64,000 bases of DNA from an uncultured Clostridia bacterium (GCA_947053655.1 CAMRTO010000003.1:22671-86670), one strand, 5' to 3'; shown: positions 1 through 8,980, counted from the stretch's first letter. Notes: a model not told the origin generated them from the letters alone. A program made the numbers and translations.

Positions 1-2
1 TA

Positions 3-833
3 AACGGGGTCGACAAGGCGTTATCGACATCGGTCGATAATTCCGACGTGAGCCGCTTCAACGCTGCGCCGGCGGGCAAGACGATAGAAATATGCGAAAT
101 TACCTATAACGTGCTTTCGGAAGCGAAATATGTTTATAATTTAACGGACGGCTGTTACAATCCCGCGCTGTATTACAATATTCAGGCGTACGGCTTCGGC
201 GGGGCGGAGGACTTCCCCCACAGCGAAAGCGAGCTTCCTTCCGCTGAGACCGTCGCGCAATACACCGACCTTGCTTCGCACTTCGGCGAAGTCGATTTAT
301 CCGAAGCGGAAGGCAAATTTTACGTGAAAAAACCCGATTACACCGTGACAGTCGGCGAAGAAACGCTTTCTATGAAGCTTGATTTGGGCGGAATAGGCAA
401 GGGTTACGCCGTAGATAAAATAGACGGCATTTTCGACGAATACGGTTATGAATTCGGTTATTTCAATTTCGGTTCCAGCAGTATACTGTTTAAAAGCAAC
501 GTCAAGGCGGGCAGTTGGAATTTGGGCTTGTCGGGTCCGCGCTCGGTAAACCGCGACGCTTATTTACAGACGCAGATAAGGGGCGAAAAGCTTTCCACCA
601 GCGGCGACGACGAGCAGTATTACAGAATAGGTAAAACGCGTTACTGCCACATTATCGACCCCGCAACGGGCAAGCCCGTGCAGACGGGTATAATGTCCGT
701 CACGGTAATAGGCGGCGGCGCGGCGCAGGCAGACGCGCTTACAACGGCTATAATGTGTATGGGCAAAGACAGGGCAATAGAATTTATCGAAGGCAAGCTT
801 ACCGACAGAAAGGTAACTTTCACTTGTGAGTAA
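3..833 (+). CDS. apbE: FAD:protein FMN transferase ApbE, 5'-truncated by the window edge
   Basis: ApbE transfers FMN from FAD to a threonine of extracytoplasmic flavoproteins such as RnfD and RnfG. The reading frame is open to the first bases of the window, so the export signal and true start lie outside; an internal GTG at 48 is not needed as a start because the frame upstream of it reads like the family (a serine/aspartate-rich stretch before SRFNA). The fragment has the family motifs DLGGIGKGYAVDKI (FAD and Mg binding), an NFGSSSI strand where relatives usually have an N-G-G motif, HIIDPATGKPV and ADALTTAIMCMG. It is followed after 2 bases by a NusG-domain-II gene and faces the rnf operon, the normal partner of ApbE. 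I am confident of the family; the exact targets are inferred from context. Confidence 0.92.
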   Translation, partial: NGVDKALSTSVDNSDVSRFNAAPAGKTIEICEITYNVLSEAKYVYNLTDGCYNPALYYNIQAYGFGGAEDFPHSESELPSAETVAQYTDLASHFGEVDLSEAEGKFYVKKPDYTVTVGEETLSMKLDLGGIGKGYAVDKIDGIFDEYGYEFGYFNFGSSSILFKSNVKAGSWNLGLSGPRSVNRDAYLQTQIRGEKLSTSGDDEQYYRIGKTRYCHIIDPATGKPVQTGIMSVTVIGGGAAQADALTTAIMCMGKDRAIEFIEGKLTDRKVTFTCE

Positions 834-835
834 AT

Positions 836-1303
836 ATGTCGCTGAAAAAAATAGAACAGGTAAAACGTGATAAGGGCTTTAAAATTTTCGACCTTATAAT
901 TTACGGTGTATTAGTCGTTACGGTTGCCGTGCTGTTTATCGTGTTTTTTACCACGCGAAATACAAATCCGCTGACCGGCGTCAGGGTCTTTGTCCAAGCG
1001 AAAATCGTTTTCGAATACGAGTTCGGCAAAGAACCGTTATTTACCGAAACAGTGACCGAGGACGACGTTGAAGAAAATTCTTCTTCGCTTACGGTTACGG
1101 TGCGCACGAAAGACGGCGTAAACGTACTGTTTATAAATAAAGAAAAGAAGACGGTTAAAATGAAGGACGCCGACTGTAAGGGCAAGCAGTGCCTTTACTT
1201 TCAGCCGATAAGCGATAATAACAAATTCATTTATTGCAGTCCGCACGGGTTGCGGGTGGAGCCGCTTTTAAAGGATTTGGACAGTCCCGATATAATTATT
1301 TAA
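836..1303 (+). CDS. NusG domain II-containing membrane-anchored protein
   Basis: A 155-residue protein with a positively charged N-terminus, one membrane segment at about residues 17-40 and an extracytoplasmic beta-rich domain. The C-terminal half resembles the NusG_II family: a DADCKGKQCL segment and a CSPHGLRVEPL segment supply three cysteines near a conserved proline-histidine. Small proteins of this family are regularly encoded beside apbE and rnf genes in Clostridia, but I know of no established biochemical role; involvement in Rnf flavinylation or assembly is inference. The ATG lies 2 bases after the apbE stop, so the two genes are probably co-transcribed, and a strong hairpin ends the unit. 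Confidence 0.8.
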   Translation: MSLKKIEQVKRDKGFKIFDLIIYGVLVVTVAVLFIVFFTTRNTNPLTGVRVFVQAKIVFEYEFGKEPLFTETVTEDDVEENSSSLTVTVRTKDGVNVLFINKEKKTVKMKDADCKGKQCLYFQPISDNNKFIYCSPHGLRVEPLLKDLDSPDIII

Positions 1304-1337
1304 AAAAAGCGCCGCTTTGAAAAGCGGCGCTTTTTTT
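1302..1337. terminator. Bidirectional intrinsic terminator between nusG-II and rnfB
   Basis: Perfect stem of 17 bases per arm (AAAAAAAGCGCCGCTTT, loop GA, then its complement ending in seven Ts). The A-run and T-run make it usable by both converging operons. Confidence 0.93.
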
Positions 1338-1347
1338 ATTGAATTTT

Positions 1348-2211
1348 TTAAGCGGTTACTTCTGGTGCGGAGGGGGTTTCTTCCGCAACGACCTTGCGGC
1401 TTATGATAATGTGTCTGGGACATTTTTCAACGCAGGTAAGACAGCCGGTGCATTTCGTATAATCGATTTCAGGAAGATTGTCCTTCATAGTAATCGCACC
1501 GTGGGGGCAAACCTTTGCGCAAATGCCGCAAGCTATACAGCCTACCTTGCACACGCCCGTTACCTCTTTGCCCTTACACTTGGAAGAGCAAGCCACATAC
1601 ACGGGGGCGGAGGAGGGGATTCTGTCAATTATTCCTTTGGGGCAGGTTGTAATGCACGCCCCGCAGGAAACGCATCTGTCGGGGTCGACATGGGCAAGTC
1701 TACCGGTTACTTCTATCGCGTTTTCGGGGCAGACCGCCTTGCAGTCTCCGCAACCCAGGCAGGCGTAGGAACAGGCTTTGTTTCCGCCGAGAAGCGACGC
1801 ATTCGCAGCGCACGTCGGGTTGCCCTTGTACTCGAATTTGTCCGCGCAGTTTTCAATGCCGCCGTTGCAGTGAACCACGGCAACGGTAGGCTCTTCTTCT
1901 TTAAGCTCTATACCGAGAAGCTTGGCTATTTCCGCTTTCTTTTCGGGCGAGGTCACGTGGCAGTCGGCAAGGTTTGCACCGCCGTCCGCAAGCTTGGAGG
2001 CGAAGCCGCTGCAACCCGAGCAACCGCAACCGCCGCAGTTGGCCCCTGCAAGATTTTCAAGAATTTTCGTAACTTTTTCGTCAACGTTTACTTTGAAAAC
2101 CTTGCCGACGATAATTATAAGTAAGCCTATGAGAACGGCGGAGCCGGCAAATATTCCCGCAACGATACCGACCGAAATCCAGGTCTGATTGGTAATTGAA
2201 AGTAAATTCAT
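1348..2211 (-). CDS. rnfB: Rnf complex subunit RnfB (long, multi-cluster form)
   Basis: RnfB is the ferredoxin-interacting iron-sulfur subunit of the ion-pumping ferredoxin:NAD+ oxidoreductase. The 287-residue protein has an N-terminal membrane helix (about residues 11-36), then the Fe-S domain with cysteines at 59, 62, 67 and 84 (C-x2-C-x4-C-x16-C). Four further ferredoxin-type motifs follow: CLGCGDCKAVCP, CVSCGACITTCP, CIACGICAKVCP and CTGCLTCVEKCP. That suggests at least five [4Fe-4S] clusters, typical of the long clostridial form rather than the roughly 190-residue proteobacterial one. It starts at an ATG behind AAGGAG and is the last gene of the leftward gx-rnfCDGEAB operon. Confidence 0.95.
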   Translation of the reverse strand: MNLLSITNQTWISVGIVAGIFAGSAVLIGLLIIIVGKVFKVNVDEKVTKILENLAGANCGGCGCSGCSGFASKLADGGANLADCHVTSPEKKAEIAKLLGIELKEEEPTVAVVHCNGGIENCADKFEYKGNPTCAANASLLGGNKACSYACLGCGDCKAVCPENAIEVTGRLAHVDPDRCVSCGACITTCPKGIIDRIPSSAPVYVACSSKCKGKEVTGVCKVGCIACGICAKVCPHGAITMKDNLPEIDYTKCTGCLTCVEKCPRHIIISRKVVAEETPSAPEVTA

Positions 2212-2223
2212 ATTCCTAACTCC

Positions 2224-2826
2224 TTATATACTGATATACGAGAATACCGTAAACGCCATACATATGAAGCAAGCGGTTATCATCGCTATGGGGAAGCCCG
2301 CAAGCGCCTTATGCATTTTATAGCAGTTAAGCTTTTCGCGCATACCGCTCATTATAATCATGACGAGGGTAAAGCCCAGTCCCGCAAACAGCGCGTAAAG
2401 CACCGCCCAGCCGATATTCATGGAAGCGCCGCCCAGATAGCTTGACATGTCGCCTATTACAAGCTCCGTCACGCCGAGAACCGCACAGTTTGTAGTGATA
2501 AGCGGAAGATAAATTCCCATTGCGCCGTAAAGGGAGGGGGAAAGCTTCTGAATTATCTTTTCCAGCATCTGCACGAGCGAGGCTATTATGAATATGAAAA
2601 ATATAATTTCAAGAAATTCTATTTTCAGCGGAACCATTACGTATGTGTAGATGGGATAGGTGACAAGCGTCGCCAAAACCATTACAAGCGTAACCGCAAT
2701 TCCCATGCCCGTCGCGGAGGAGGTCTTCTTTGATACGCCTAAAAAGGGACATATACCGTAAGTTTTAGCGGTTATGAAGTTATTTGTCAGCACCGCGGAA
2801 AGAACTATCGCAATTAAAGTACCCAT
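2224..2826 (-). CDS. rnfA: Rnf complex subunit RnfA
   Basis: Integral membrane subunit of the Rnf complex, 200 residues with six predicted membrane helices, the usual length. It contains the family pattern LTNNFITAKTYGICPFLGVS near the N-terminus and a second symmetric half with TTNCAVLGVTELVIG. The cysteines in these half-helices correspond to those that hold the intramembrane [2Fe-2S] cluster shared by RnfA and RnfE. The ATG follows a GGAGG, and rnfE ends 3 bases upstream, so translation is likely coupled. Confidence 0.96.
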   Translation of the reverse strand: MGTLIAIVLSAVLTNNFITAKTYGICPFLGVSKKTSSATGMGIAVTLVMVLATLVTYPIYTYVMVPLKIEFLEIIFFIFIIASLVQMLEKIIQKLSPSLYGAMGIYLPLITTNCAVLGVTELVIGDMSSYLGGASMNIGWAVLYALFAGLGFTLVMIIMSGMREKLNCYKMHKALAGFPIAMITACFICMAFTVFSYISI

Positions 2827-2829
2827 AAA

Positions 2830-3477
2830 TTACGCAGCCTCCTTCAATAAATTTTCGCGCGCAAGCTTGTTTGCTTTGACGCGTCTCATTCTTTCAAAGC
2901 CGTCAATAATGTATACGAATACCGCTATGCAGATGCCGTAGACGAGGAACGCCCCCGCAGGCTTTGCAAGCATGCCTATTTTGAAGGTCATAATTTCGTA
3001 TCCAAAAAGCGAGCCCTTGCCGAAGAATTCGCAGATAATGCCCATGACCGTAAGCGCAACCGTAAAGCCGAGTCCGTTGGCAATTCCGTCCACTGCAGAC
3101 TCCGCTACGGTGTGCTTGTTGGCAAACGCTTCCGCTCTGCCTAAAATTATGCAGTTTACGACTATCAGCGCAAGGAAGCCGCCTAAGCTTTCATACAAAT
3201 CGGGCAGGAATTTATCCAAAAACATTCTTGCAAACGTAACCAGCGTTGCAATAATAACTATATAGCAGGGTATGCGCACCGCGTCTGGTATAAGCTTTCT
3301 CAACAAGGAAATTATCACGTTGGAAAGGGTAAGTATGACAAGCACGGTAAGTCCCATGCCCATGGACGAAAACGCCGAGGAAATAAGACCGAGCGTAGGG
3401 CAGGTACCCAGCACAAGCATAAAGGTCGGGTTCTGATAAATAAGCCCGTCGAGAGTAATCTTTTTGTACTTATTCAT
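2830..3477 (-). CDS. rnfE: Rnf complex subunit RnfE
   Basis: Paralogue of RnfA and its inverted-topology partner in the membrane, 215 residues with six helices. The signature QNPTFMLVLGTCPTLG in the first half and IVVNCIILGRAEAFANK in the second provide the cluster-binding cysteines. The start ATG lies inside the last codons of rnfG (8-base overlap) behind a GGAGG site. The C-terminal tail is basic and probably cytoplasmic. Gene order C-D-G-E-A-B matches other Firmicutes. Confidence 0.95.
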   Translation of the reverse strand: MNKYKKITLDGLIYQNPTFMLVLGTCPTLGLISSAFSSMGMGLTVLVILTLSNVIISLLRKLIPDAVRIPCYIVIIATLVTFARMFLDKFLPDLYESLGGFLALIVVNCIILGRAEAFANKHTVAESAVDGIANGLGFTVALTVMGIICEFFGKGSLFGYEIMTFKIGMLAKPAGAFLVYGICIAVFVYIIDGFERMRRVKANKLARENLLKEAA

Positions 3478-4486
3478 TCTCGTTGCCTCCTTCTTCGTTA
3501 TCGTCGGGGGTTTCTTCTACGGTTAAAAACTGTTCATAGTTAGCCGCCGCAAATGCCGCCGCATTAATGCAGAGGTAGTTTGACTGCGTTGCGCCCGTGT
3601 TTATGTCCGAGCCGGAGGGATAATCCAAATCCACGCCGCCGCCGAGAATACCCAGCACGCCTTCGAGATTCTTACCTACAAACATCGTTCCGTCCTTTAT
3701 TGCGGGGTGCATGTTTTTGCCGTAACCCGCGGTCGAGCCGTCCGTAGTTATCGCGTATGCGGTTATAACGCCGTTTTTGTCCACCGTAACGTCTATGGAG
3801 AATTCCGCCGCGTTGCCGTAGCCCTTAGTCTTGATATGGAATGTAACTTGTTCTTCCGTAGCTTCGTGGGAAGTGTTTCTCGTATCGATATTTTCGATAT
3901 AGCTACAATCCTCGTAAATATCTACGGTCACGTTTCCGAACAAGGCGTTTACATAATCCAGCGCCGCGTTTACCGCGTTACAAATGGCGGTGGCGGAGCG
4001 GGTAGCGCCCGTCTTTATAAATCCTTCGTTGGGGTTGAAATACTGTCCCGCCGTGTAATCGCCGTAGAAGCCAGCCATAAACTTATCGTTAATGTAGGAA
4101 ATGTAGGACTGTCCGGAGTTGGAGTCTATTACGACCTTTTCAATGCCGCCGACAGCGCCCTTATTTACTTTTACGACTATCCAGCAGGTTACGGTGCCGT
4201 TGTCGAAGCCGCCCTTTCCGGTTGCTTTAACAAGATAGTTTCCGTCGTCCTTTATTTTATAAGCTTCTTCTATGGTTGCGTTGCTGTTATAGTCTGCAAC
4301 CGCAACGGCCTCGGTTTTTACTGCTTTGCCGTATATCTTTTTGATAGCGCGGTCAAATCTTTCCTGGTCGGTAACCGCCAACAGGCTGTTCATTATCGTA
4401 AGGAATATGCCGCTTATCAAAAGTACGCACAACAGCGCTATAATGCACTTAAAGGCTTTGCCTTTGAAAAATTCTTTCACGGTCAT
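3470..4486 (-). CDS. rnfG: Rnf complex subunit RnfG with two FMN-binding domains
   Basis: RnfG carries covalent FMN on the outer face of the membrane. This protein has 338 residues, against roughly 200 in ordinary RnfG. After one membrane helix (about residues 11-32) come two successive FMN-binding domains. The first ends in TGAT at residues 159-162 followed by RSATAICNAVNAAL; the second ends in TGAT at 297-300 followed by QSNYLCINAAAF. Both fit the ApbE acceptor motif, so Thr162 and Thr300 are both candidate flavinylation sites. The tail after residue 325 is strongly acidic. The ATG abuts the rnfD stop (TAAATG). The duplication is plain in the sequence; double flavinylation is inference. Confidence 0.93.
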   Translation of the reverse strand: MTVKEFFKGKAFKCIIALLCVLLISGIFLTIMNSLLAVTDQERFDRAIKKIYGKAVKTEAVAVADYNSNATIEEAYKIKDDGNYLVKATGKGGFDNGTVTCWIVVKVNKGAVGGIEKVVIDSNSGQSYISYINDKFMAGFYGDYTAGQYFNPNEGFIKTGATRSATAICNAVNAALDYVNALFGNVTVDIYEDCSYIENIDTRNTSHEATEEQVTFHIKTKGYGNAAEFSIDVTVDKNGVITAYAITTDGSTAGYGKNMHPAIKDGTMFVGKNLEGVLGILGGGVDLDYPSGSDINTGATQSNYLCINAAAFAAANYEQFLTVEETPDDNEEGGNENE

Positions 4487-5560
4487 TTATTTATCCCCCT
4501 TGTTAGCTTTTATTTTTTTGTAGCCGAAGGGTCTTGCGATTATGTATTTGTCGATAAGCGGAACCACTAAGTTCATAAGCAAAATCACGAAAGATGTAAC
4601 TTCTATTTTAGTCAGGTACCTCAATACCGCAACCAGCACAGCCGCAACTACGTAGTAAACCAGCTGACCGTATACGCCTTTGGGCGAGGTGCAGTAGTCC
4701 GTAAACATAAATACCGCGCCGAACAGCACGCCGCCGGAGAAAATGTGCGGCAGGAAAAGCTCCATATCGTAGATATAACCGCCGGTGTGGATAAACGCAA
4801 AACCGGACATAAATACCGCGGTAAAGCCGAATACCGCAATAAAGAGGAGGGGCTGCCACCATTTGATGACTTTTCTTACGCTCAGGTAAATATAACCCAC
4901 AAGTATCGATAGCTTGCACGTTTCGCCTATACAGCCCGCCACGCCCGTTCCGAGGAATAAATCGACCACGGTAAGCTTTGTTTCGGGGTTGCCGCCGTTG
5001 TTGTTCAACAGCCACCACAGGTTTGTAGAACCGGTGAATATTCCGCTTTCGAAATCCAGCGCCGAAAAGTTAGCCGCCGTGTAGGTCGTAACCGCCGCAA
5101 AGCTTATCGCCATAAACACGCGTCCCGCGGCGGCGGGATTGACCAGGTTTTTACCCGTTCCGCCGAATACCATCTTGACGATGGCAATAGAGAAAACCGC
5201 GCCGATTATAACCTCGTAAAAAACCTCGTACCATTTGTCCGTAGTCGGAAGTATCAGCGCGAGAATTATACCCGTCACCACCGACGTAAAGTCAAACTGT
5301 TTCATCCACCTCACGCATACGCTTTTCGCGTTGACGCACTTCTTCGAAAAACCTTTGTTGGCAATAAAGAAGTATACGAACTCCGTCGCAACGCACGAAA
5401 ATACCGACATAAGTATTATCAGCAGCGCCTGCCAGCCGAAGAATACGCATCCCGCAAGGGCGCAGGGCGCAAGCGCTATGCATACGTCAATCATTATGCC
5501 GCGCGTCGTGCGTTTGCTTTTAACGTGAGGAGGGGTGGAAATTACTACCGAATTATCCAT
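4487..5560 (-). CDS. rnfD: Rnf complex subunit RnfD
   Basis: Membrane subunit of Rnf, NqrB/RnfD family, about 357 residues with some nine to ten helices. It shows VVTGIILALILPTT and GGTGKNLVNPAAAGRVF, both typical of the family. A TGST motif about 178 residues from the upstream ATG is the likely covalent FMN acceptor, replacing the usual SGAT. Two in-frame ATGs lie at 5566 and 5560. AGGAG is only one base from the first and seven from the second, so I prefer 5560; either way the start overlaps the end of rnfC. Confidence 0.95.
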   Translation of the reverse strand: MDNSVVISTPPHVKSKRTTRGIMIDVCIALAPCALAGCVFFGWQALLIILMSVFSCVATEFVYFFIANKGFSKKCVNAKSVCVRWMKQFDFTSVVTGIILALILPTTDKWYEVFYEVIIGAVFSIAIVKMVFGGTGKNLVNPAAAGRVFMAISFAAVTTYTAANFSALDFESGIFTGSTNLWWLLNNNGGNPETKLTVVDLFLGTGVAGCIGETCKLSILVGYIYLSVRKVIKWWQPLLFIAVFGFTAVFMSGFAFIHTGGYIYDMELFLPHIFSGGVLFGAVFMFTDYCTSPKGVYGQLVYYVVAAVLVAVLRYLTKIEVTSFVILLMNLVVPLIDKYIIARPFGYKKIKANKGDK

Positions 5561-6863
5561 TTGCATTCTCCTTTTTATTACGAAGGGCAGCCTTCGTTTT
5601 GCGTATTGCCTGAATTAAGGGACGTTTTGCGGGGCAGACGTATTCGCATGCTCCGCATTCTATGCAGTAAGCCACGTTTCCGTATTTCGCCGCCGAGTCA
5701 AAGTCGCCCGCCGCGGAATAGAAAGCCGTGTTCATGGGCATAAGGTGCATCGGGCAAACGTCCGCGCACATGCCGCAGTTGAGGCAGGGGGTAGGCTCGT
5801 CCGCAGCCGCTTCTTTTTTGTCGAGAAGAAGTATGCCCGCTGTCGCCTTATGCGTGTAATCGTTATAATCCTCAAGCGCGACGCCGGTCATGGGTCCGCC
5901 GGAGATAACTTTTTTGGGCAAAGACGCTTCTCCGCCGCAGTAGTCGACAATTGCCTGAACGGGAGTTCCCACCCTGACCCAAAGGTTTTTGGGTTGCTTT
6001 ACGGCTTTGCCGGAAACGGTTAAAGCTCTTTCGTATAAAGGTTTGCCAAGCTCTATCGCTTCGCATACAGCAAAGCAGGTTGCCACGTTCTGAACCACGA
6101 CGCCGTAATCGGCAGGCAGCTTGCCCGAACCGACTTTCTTGCCTACGGTTACGTAAATAAGCTGTTTTTCGCCGCCCATGGGGTACTGCTTTCTTAAAAT
6201 AACGGGTTGAATATCCTCGTATGCTTCAAACGCTTTGACACAGTCGCGTTTGTTGGACTCTATGCCGATAATTATTTTTTCCGCGCCCAAGGCTTTGGCT
6301 ATGTATCTTGCGCCGCGCGCAATTTCGTCCGTCTTTTCTATCATAAGGCGGTAATCGCACGTAAGATAGGGCTCGCACTCGGCGCCGTTTACAATCAGCG
6401 TGTCTATCGGCTTGTCCGTTCCTATTTTTACCGCCGTCGGGAAGCCTGCGCCGCCCAGTCCGACTATGCCCGCTTGCTTAACGCGCGTTTTGATTTCCTC
6501 CGCCGAAGGGTCCGTAAGGGGGGACAGGTAGCTTTTTTCGTCTTTGCCGTCCGACTTGATGAAGATGAATTTTTCTTCTTTGCCTTTGGCGCCCGTAAGG
6601 TCTTTTATTTCCGTAACCGTGCCGCTTACGCTTGCGAATACGTCGGAAGAAATTTCCCCGTCCGCTTTTGCGATAAGTTCACCCTCTTTAACGGTCTTTC
6701 CGGCTTCCGTGACGGGTATCGCGGGGTTGCCTGACGACTGCGAGGTTGAAATTGCGACAATTTCGGGTACGGGCAATACTTCGAGGGCGGCGTCTTTTGA
6801 AATTGCTTTCATATCGCGCGGATGCACGCCGCCGAAATAGTATTTACCTTTTACTGCTTTCAA
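5553..6863 (-). CDS. rnfC: Rnf complex subunit RnfC
   Basis: Peripheral cytoplasmic subunit that binds NADH/FMN and passes electrons into the complex. The 436 residues include an N-terminal barrel-sandwich segment (KYYFGGVHP onward), the nucleotide-binding loop GLGGAGFPTAVK, an SLBB-like region and two C-terminal [4Fe-4S] motifs, CLNCGMCADVCP and CIECGACEYVCP. The start is TTG at 6863 behind a good AGGAGAG site. It is the first rnf gene, 48 bases after the Gx-transporter gene, with no obvious promoter between them. Confidence 0.96.
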   Translation of the reverse strand: MKAVKGKYYFGGVHPRDMKAISKDAALEVLPVPEIVAISTSQSSGNPAIPVTEAGKTVKEGELIAKADGEISSDVFASVSGTVTEIKDLTGAKGKEEKFIFIKSDGKDEKSYLSPLTDPSAEEIKTRVKQAGIVGLGGAGFPTAVKIGTDKPIDTLIVNGAECEPYLTCDYRLMIEKTDEIARGARYIAKALGAEKIIIGIESNKRDCVKAFEAYEDIQPVILRKQYPMGGEKQLIYVTVGKKVGSGKLPADYGVVVQNVATCFAVCEAIELGKPLYERALTVSGKAVKQPKNLWVRVGTPVQAIVDYCGGEASLPKKVISGGPMTGVALEDYNDYTHKATAGILLLDKKEAAADEPTPCLNCGMCADVCPMHLMPMNTAFYSAAGDFDSAAKYGNVAYCIECGACEYVCPAKRPLIQAIRKTKAALRNKKENANG

Positions 6864-6911
6864 CTTTATTCTCTCCTTAATTTTTTTGGCTATATATAAA
6901 AAACCGTAAGG

Positions 6912-7451
6912 TTATTTATCCGTTTTATAAACCGCTTTTAAAAAAACGTTTGTCGGTACTTTTTTGTAAATCAACATTATAACTCCGCCGACTATCGCGC
7001 CGGAAAGTATGCCTATAAGTATAAGGTAGGGCATATATCCGAACATCAGCGTCGTGCCGGAAATTATCACGAAAACTATGTTCTGCGTCACGTTATGCGC
7101 CGCCGCCGCCATAATGCTTACCGCCATAAGCGAAATTTTCGGGTAGGCGCAATACATAAGGACGGAGGAAACCGCCATGGAAACAACTCCGCCCGTGAAG
7201 CTGTACATTACTGCGGACAGATTGCCTGCGTAGATAGCGCCAAGTCCCGTGCGGACGGCTATTATAAGAAAAGCTTCCCACGGGGAGTAAAGGATAAGCG
7301 CCGCAAATGAAAATATGTTCGCAAGCCCCATTTTCGCCCCGGGAATAAACATGGGCGGAAACTGGTTTTCAATTATGAACATAACAAGGCTTAAAGCGGT
7401 AAAAACGGCCAGTACGGCTATTTTTTTTGCCGCATATCTGCCTCTTTTCAT
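6912..7451 (-). CDS. Gx transporter family membrane protein
   Basis: A 179-residue membrane protein with about five to six helices, resembling the small Gx family (annotated elsewhere as heptaprenyl diphosphate synthase component I). The conserved region IPGAKMGLANIFSFAALIL is present. Members are frequently found with apbE, the NusG-II protein and rnf genes; the substrate is unknown to me, and a flavin or metal supply role would be speculation. The ATG at 7451 has GGAG seven bases upstream and is preferred to a GTG at 7469. It is the first gene of the leftward operon that includes rnfCDGEAB. Confidence 0.8.
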   Translation of the reverse strand: MKRGRYAAKKIAVLAVFTALSLVMFIIENQFPPMFIPGAKMGLANIFSFAALILYSPWEAFLIIAVRTGLGAIYAGNLSAVMYSFTGGVVSMAVSSVLMYCAYPKISLMAVSIMAAAAHNVTQNIVFVIISGTTLMFGYMPYLILIGILSGAIVGGVIMLIYKKVPTNVFLKAVYKTDK

Positions 7452-7483
7452 ATCGGTTCTCCAAGGCACAATATTCTTTATCC

Positions 7484-7512
7484 ATTATAAACTATTTCTA
7501 ATAATTAGTAAA
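7484..7512 (-). promoter_or_regulatory. Predicted sigma-A promoter of the gx-rnf operon
   Basis: On the minus strand, TTTACT, a 17-base spacer and a consensus TATAAT lie about 33 bases before the gx start codon. The -35 is weak, the -10 perfect. Confidence 0.55.
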
Positions 7513-7545
7513 GCAAAAAAATAAAAAAATTTATTGTGCCGCGCC

Positions 7546-7574
7546 TTGACTTTAAGTTGGAATTTATTTATAAT
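7546..7574 (+). promoter_or_regulatory. Predicted sigma-A promoter of the M18 aminopeptidase
   Basis: TTGACT, a 17-base spacer and TATAAT, 35 bases before the start codon; AAAGGAG precedes the ATG. Confidence 0.8.
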
Positions 7575-7609
7575 AATCACGGAATTAAAGTTATTTAAAG
7601 GAGATAAAA

Positions 7610-8980
7610 ATGGAACTTAAATATACCCGTAAAAACGTATACAAGGAAGCCGACGGCGCGGAGCTTGAAAAAATTTACGACTTCGCGGAAGGCTACAAAC
7701 ACTTTTTGGATAATTCTAAAACGGAGCGCGACGCTTCGGTCGAGGCTGAAAAACTTGCACTGAAAAACGGCTTCAAGCCTTTCAGTTTTTCCGAAAAACT
7801 GAAAGCGGGCGACAAGCGTTACTTTCTGAACAGGGGCAAAAATATTTTTCTTATAAAGGTCGGTAAGGAAGACGTGGCAAAGGACGGCATACGCATTATG
7901 GTCGCGCACGTGGATTCACCCCGCCTTGACCTTAAACCCAACCCCATGTATGAGGAGGCGGGTCTTTGCTATCTTAAAACGCACTATTACGGCGGTATCA
8001 AAAAATACCAGTGGACGGCGATTCCCCTCGCGCTGCACGGCGTCGTAATGCTTCCCGGCGGAAAGAAAAAGGACATCTGCATCGGAGAGGAGGATTCCGA
8101 CCCTATATTCTACATAACCGATCTTTTGCCTCACCTCGCTTCCGAGCAGAGCCAAAAGACGCTCGGTAAGGCGATAGAGGGTGAAAACCTCAACGCAGTT
8201 GTGGGCGGACTTCCCGCGGTGGATTGCGACGAGGACGAAAAGGAAACCGTAAAAGCGGCTGTTTTAAATCTTCTCAATAAAAAGTACGGAATAACGGAAG
8301 TGGACTTCCAATGCTCCGAGCTTTGCTTCGTGCCCGCGGGTCGCGCGCGCGACGTAGGCTTCGACGGGGCTTTGATTTCCGCTTACGGTCACGACGATAA
8401 GGTTTGCGCTTATCCCGAAATGCGCGCCATTTTCGACTGCGACTCTCCCCACACGGTCGTTGCGGTTTTTGCGGACAAAGAGGAGGTCGGCAGCGACGGC
8501 ACGACCGGCATGCAGAGCAAGGTCATTTCCGACGTAATAGAAACTATCGCACATTCCTTTAACGCAAACCCCATTGAAGTGAGATACAATTCAAAATGTA
8601 TTTCGGCGGACGTAACTGCGGGATACGACCCGACTTACGCTTCCGTATTCGAAAAGAGGAATTCGACCTTTATTTCCTGCGGCGCGGCTGTATCCAAGTA
8701 CACCGGCGCGCGCGGCAAGTCGTCTACGAACGACACATCCGCGGAGTACATGGGCTTTATACGCGACGTTTTCGATAAAGACGGCGTCATTTGGCAGACA
8801 GGAGAGCTGGGCGCAATCGACCTCGGAGGCGGCGGCACGGTAGCAAAGTATATAGGCAACCTCGGTATAGATACCGTAGACGTGGGCGTTCCCGTGCTCT
8901 CAATGCACGCCCCTTACGAGCTTATTTCAAAAGCGGACGTTTACGCGCTTTATAAAGCTTGTCTCGCTTTCTGCAAATAA
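7610..8980 (+). CDS. M18 family aminopeptidase
   Basis: Zinc (or cobalt) dependent cytoplasmic aminopeptidase that removes N-terminal residues from peptides; it probably finishes peptide degradation after Clp and Lon. The 456-residue length is normal. Metal-ligand and catalytic motifs are in order: AHVDSPRLDLKPNP near residue 100, the GHDDKVCAYPEM segment near 262, KEEVGSDGTTGMQ near 290 and VLSMHAPYELISK near the C-terminus. It stands alone with its own promoter and a strong palindrome behind it. The family is clear; substrate preference (often acidic or hydrophobic residues) cannot be read here. Confidence 0.93.
   Translation: MELKYTRKNVYKEADGAELEKIYDFAEGYKHFLDNSKTERDASVEAEKLALKNGFKPFSFSEKLKAGDKRYFLNRGKNIFLIKVGKEDVAKDGIRIMVAHVDSPRLDLKPNPMYEEAGLCYLKTHYYGGIKKYQWTAIPLALHGVVMLPGGKKKDICIGEEDSDPIFYITDLLPHLASEQSQKTLGKAIEGENLNAVVGGLPAVDCDEDEKETVKAAVLNLLNKKYGITEVDFQCSELCFVPAGRARDVGFDGALISAYGHDDKVCAYPEMRAIFDCDSPHTVVAVFADKEEVGSDGTTGMQSKVISDVIETIAHSFNANPIEVRYNSKCISADVTAGYDPTYASVFEKRNSTFISCGAAVSKYTGARGKSSTNDTSAEYMGFIRDVFDKDGVIWQTGELGAIDLGGGGTVAKYIGNLGIDTVDVGVPVLSMHAPYELISKADVYALYKACLAFCK

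Noticed and set aside
1339..2124. Plus-strand 261-codon frame opposite rnfB
   Set aside because: It is the mirror of a clear rnfB gene and has no recognisable motif or start signal.
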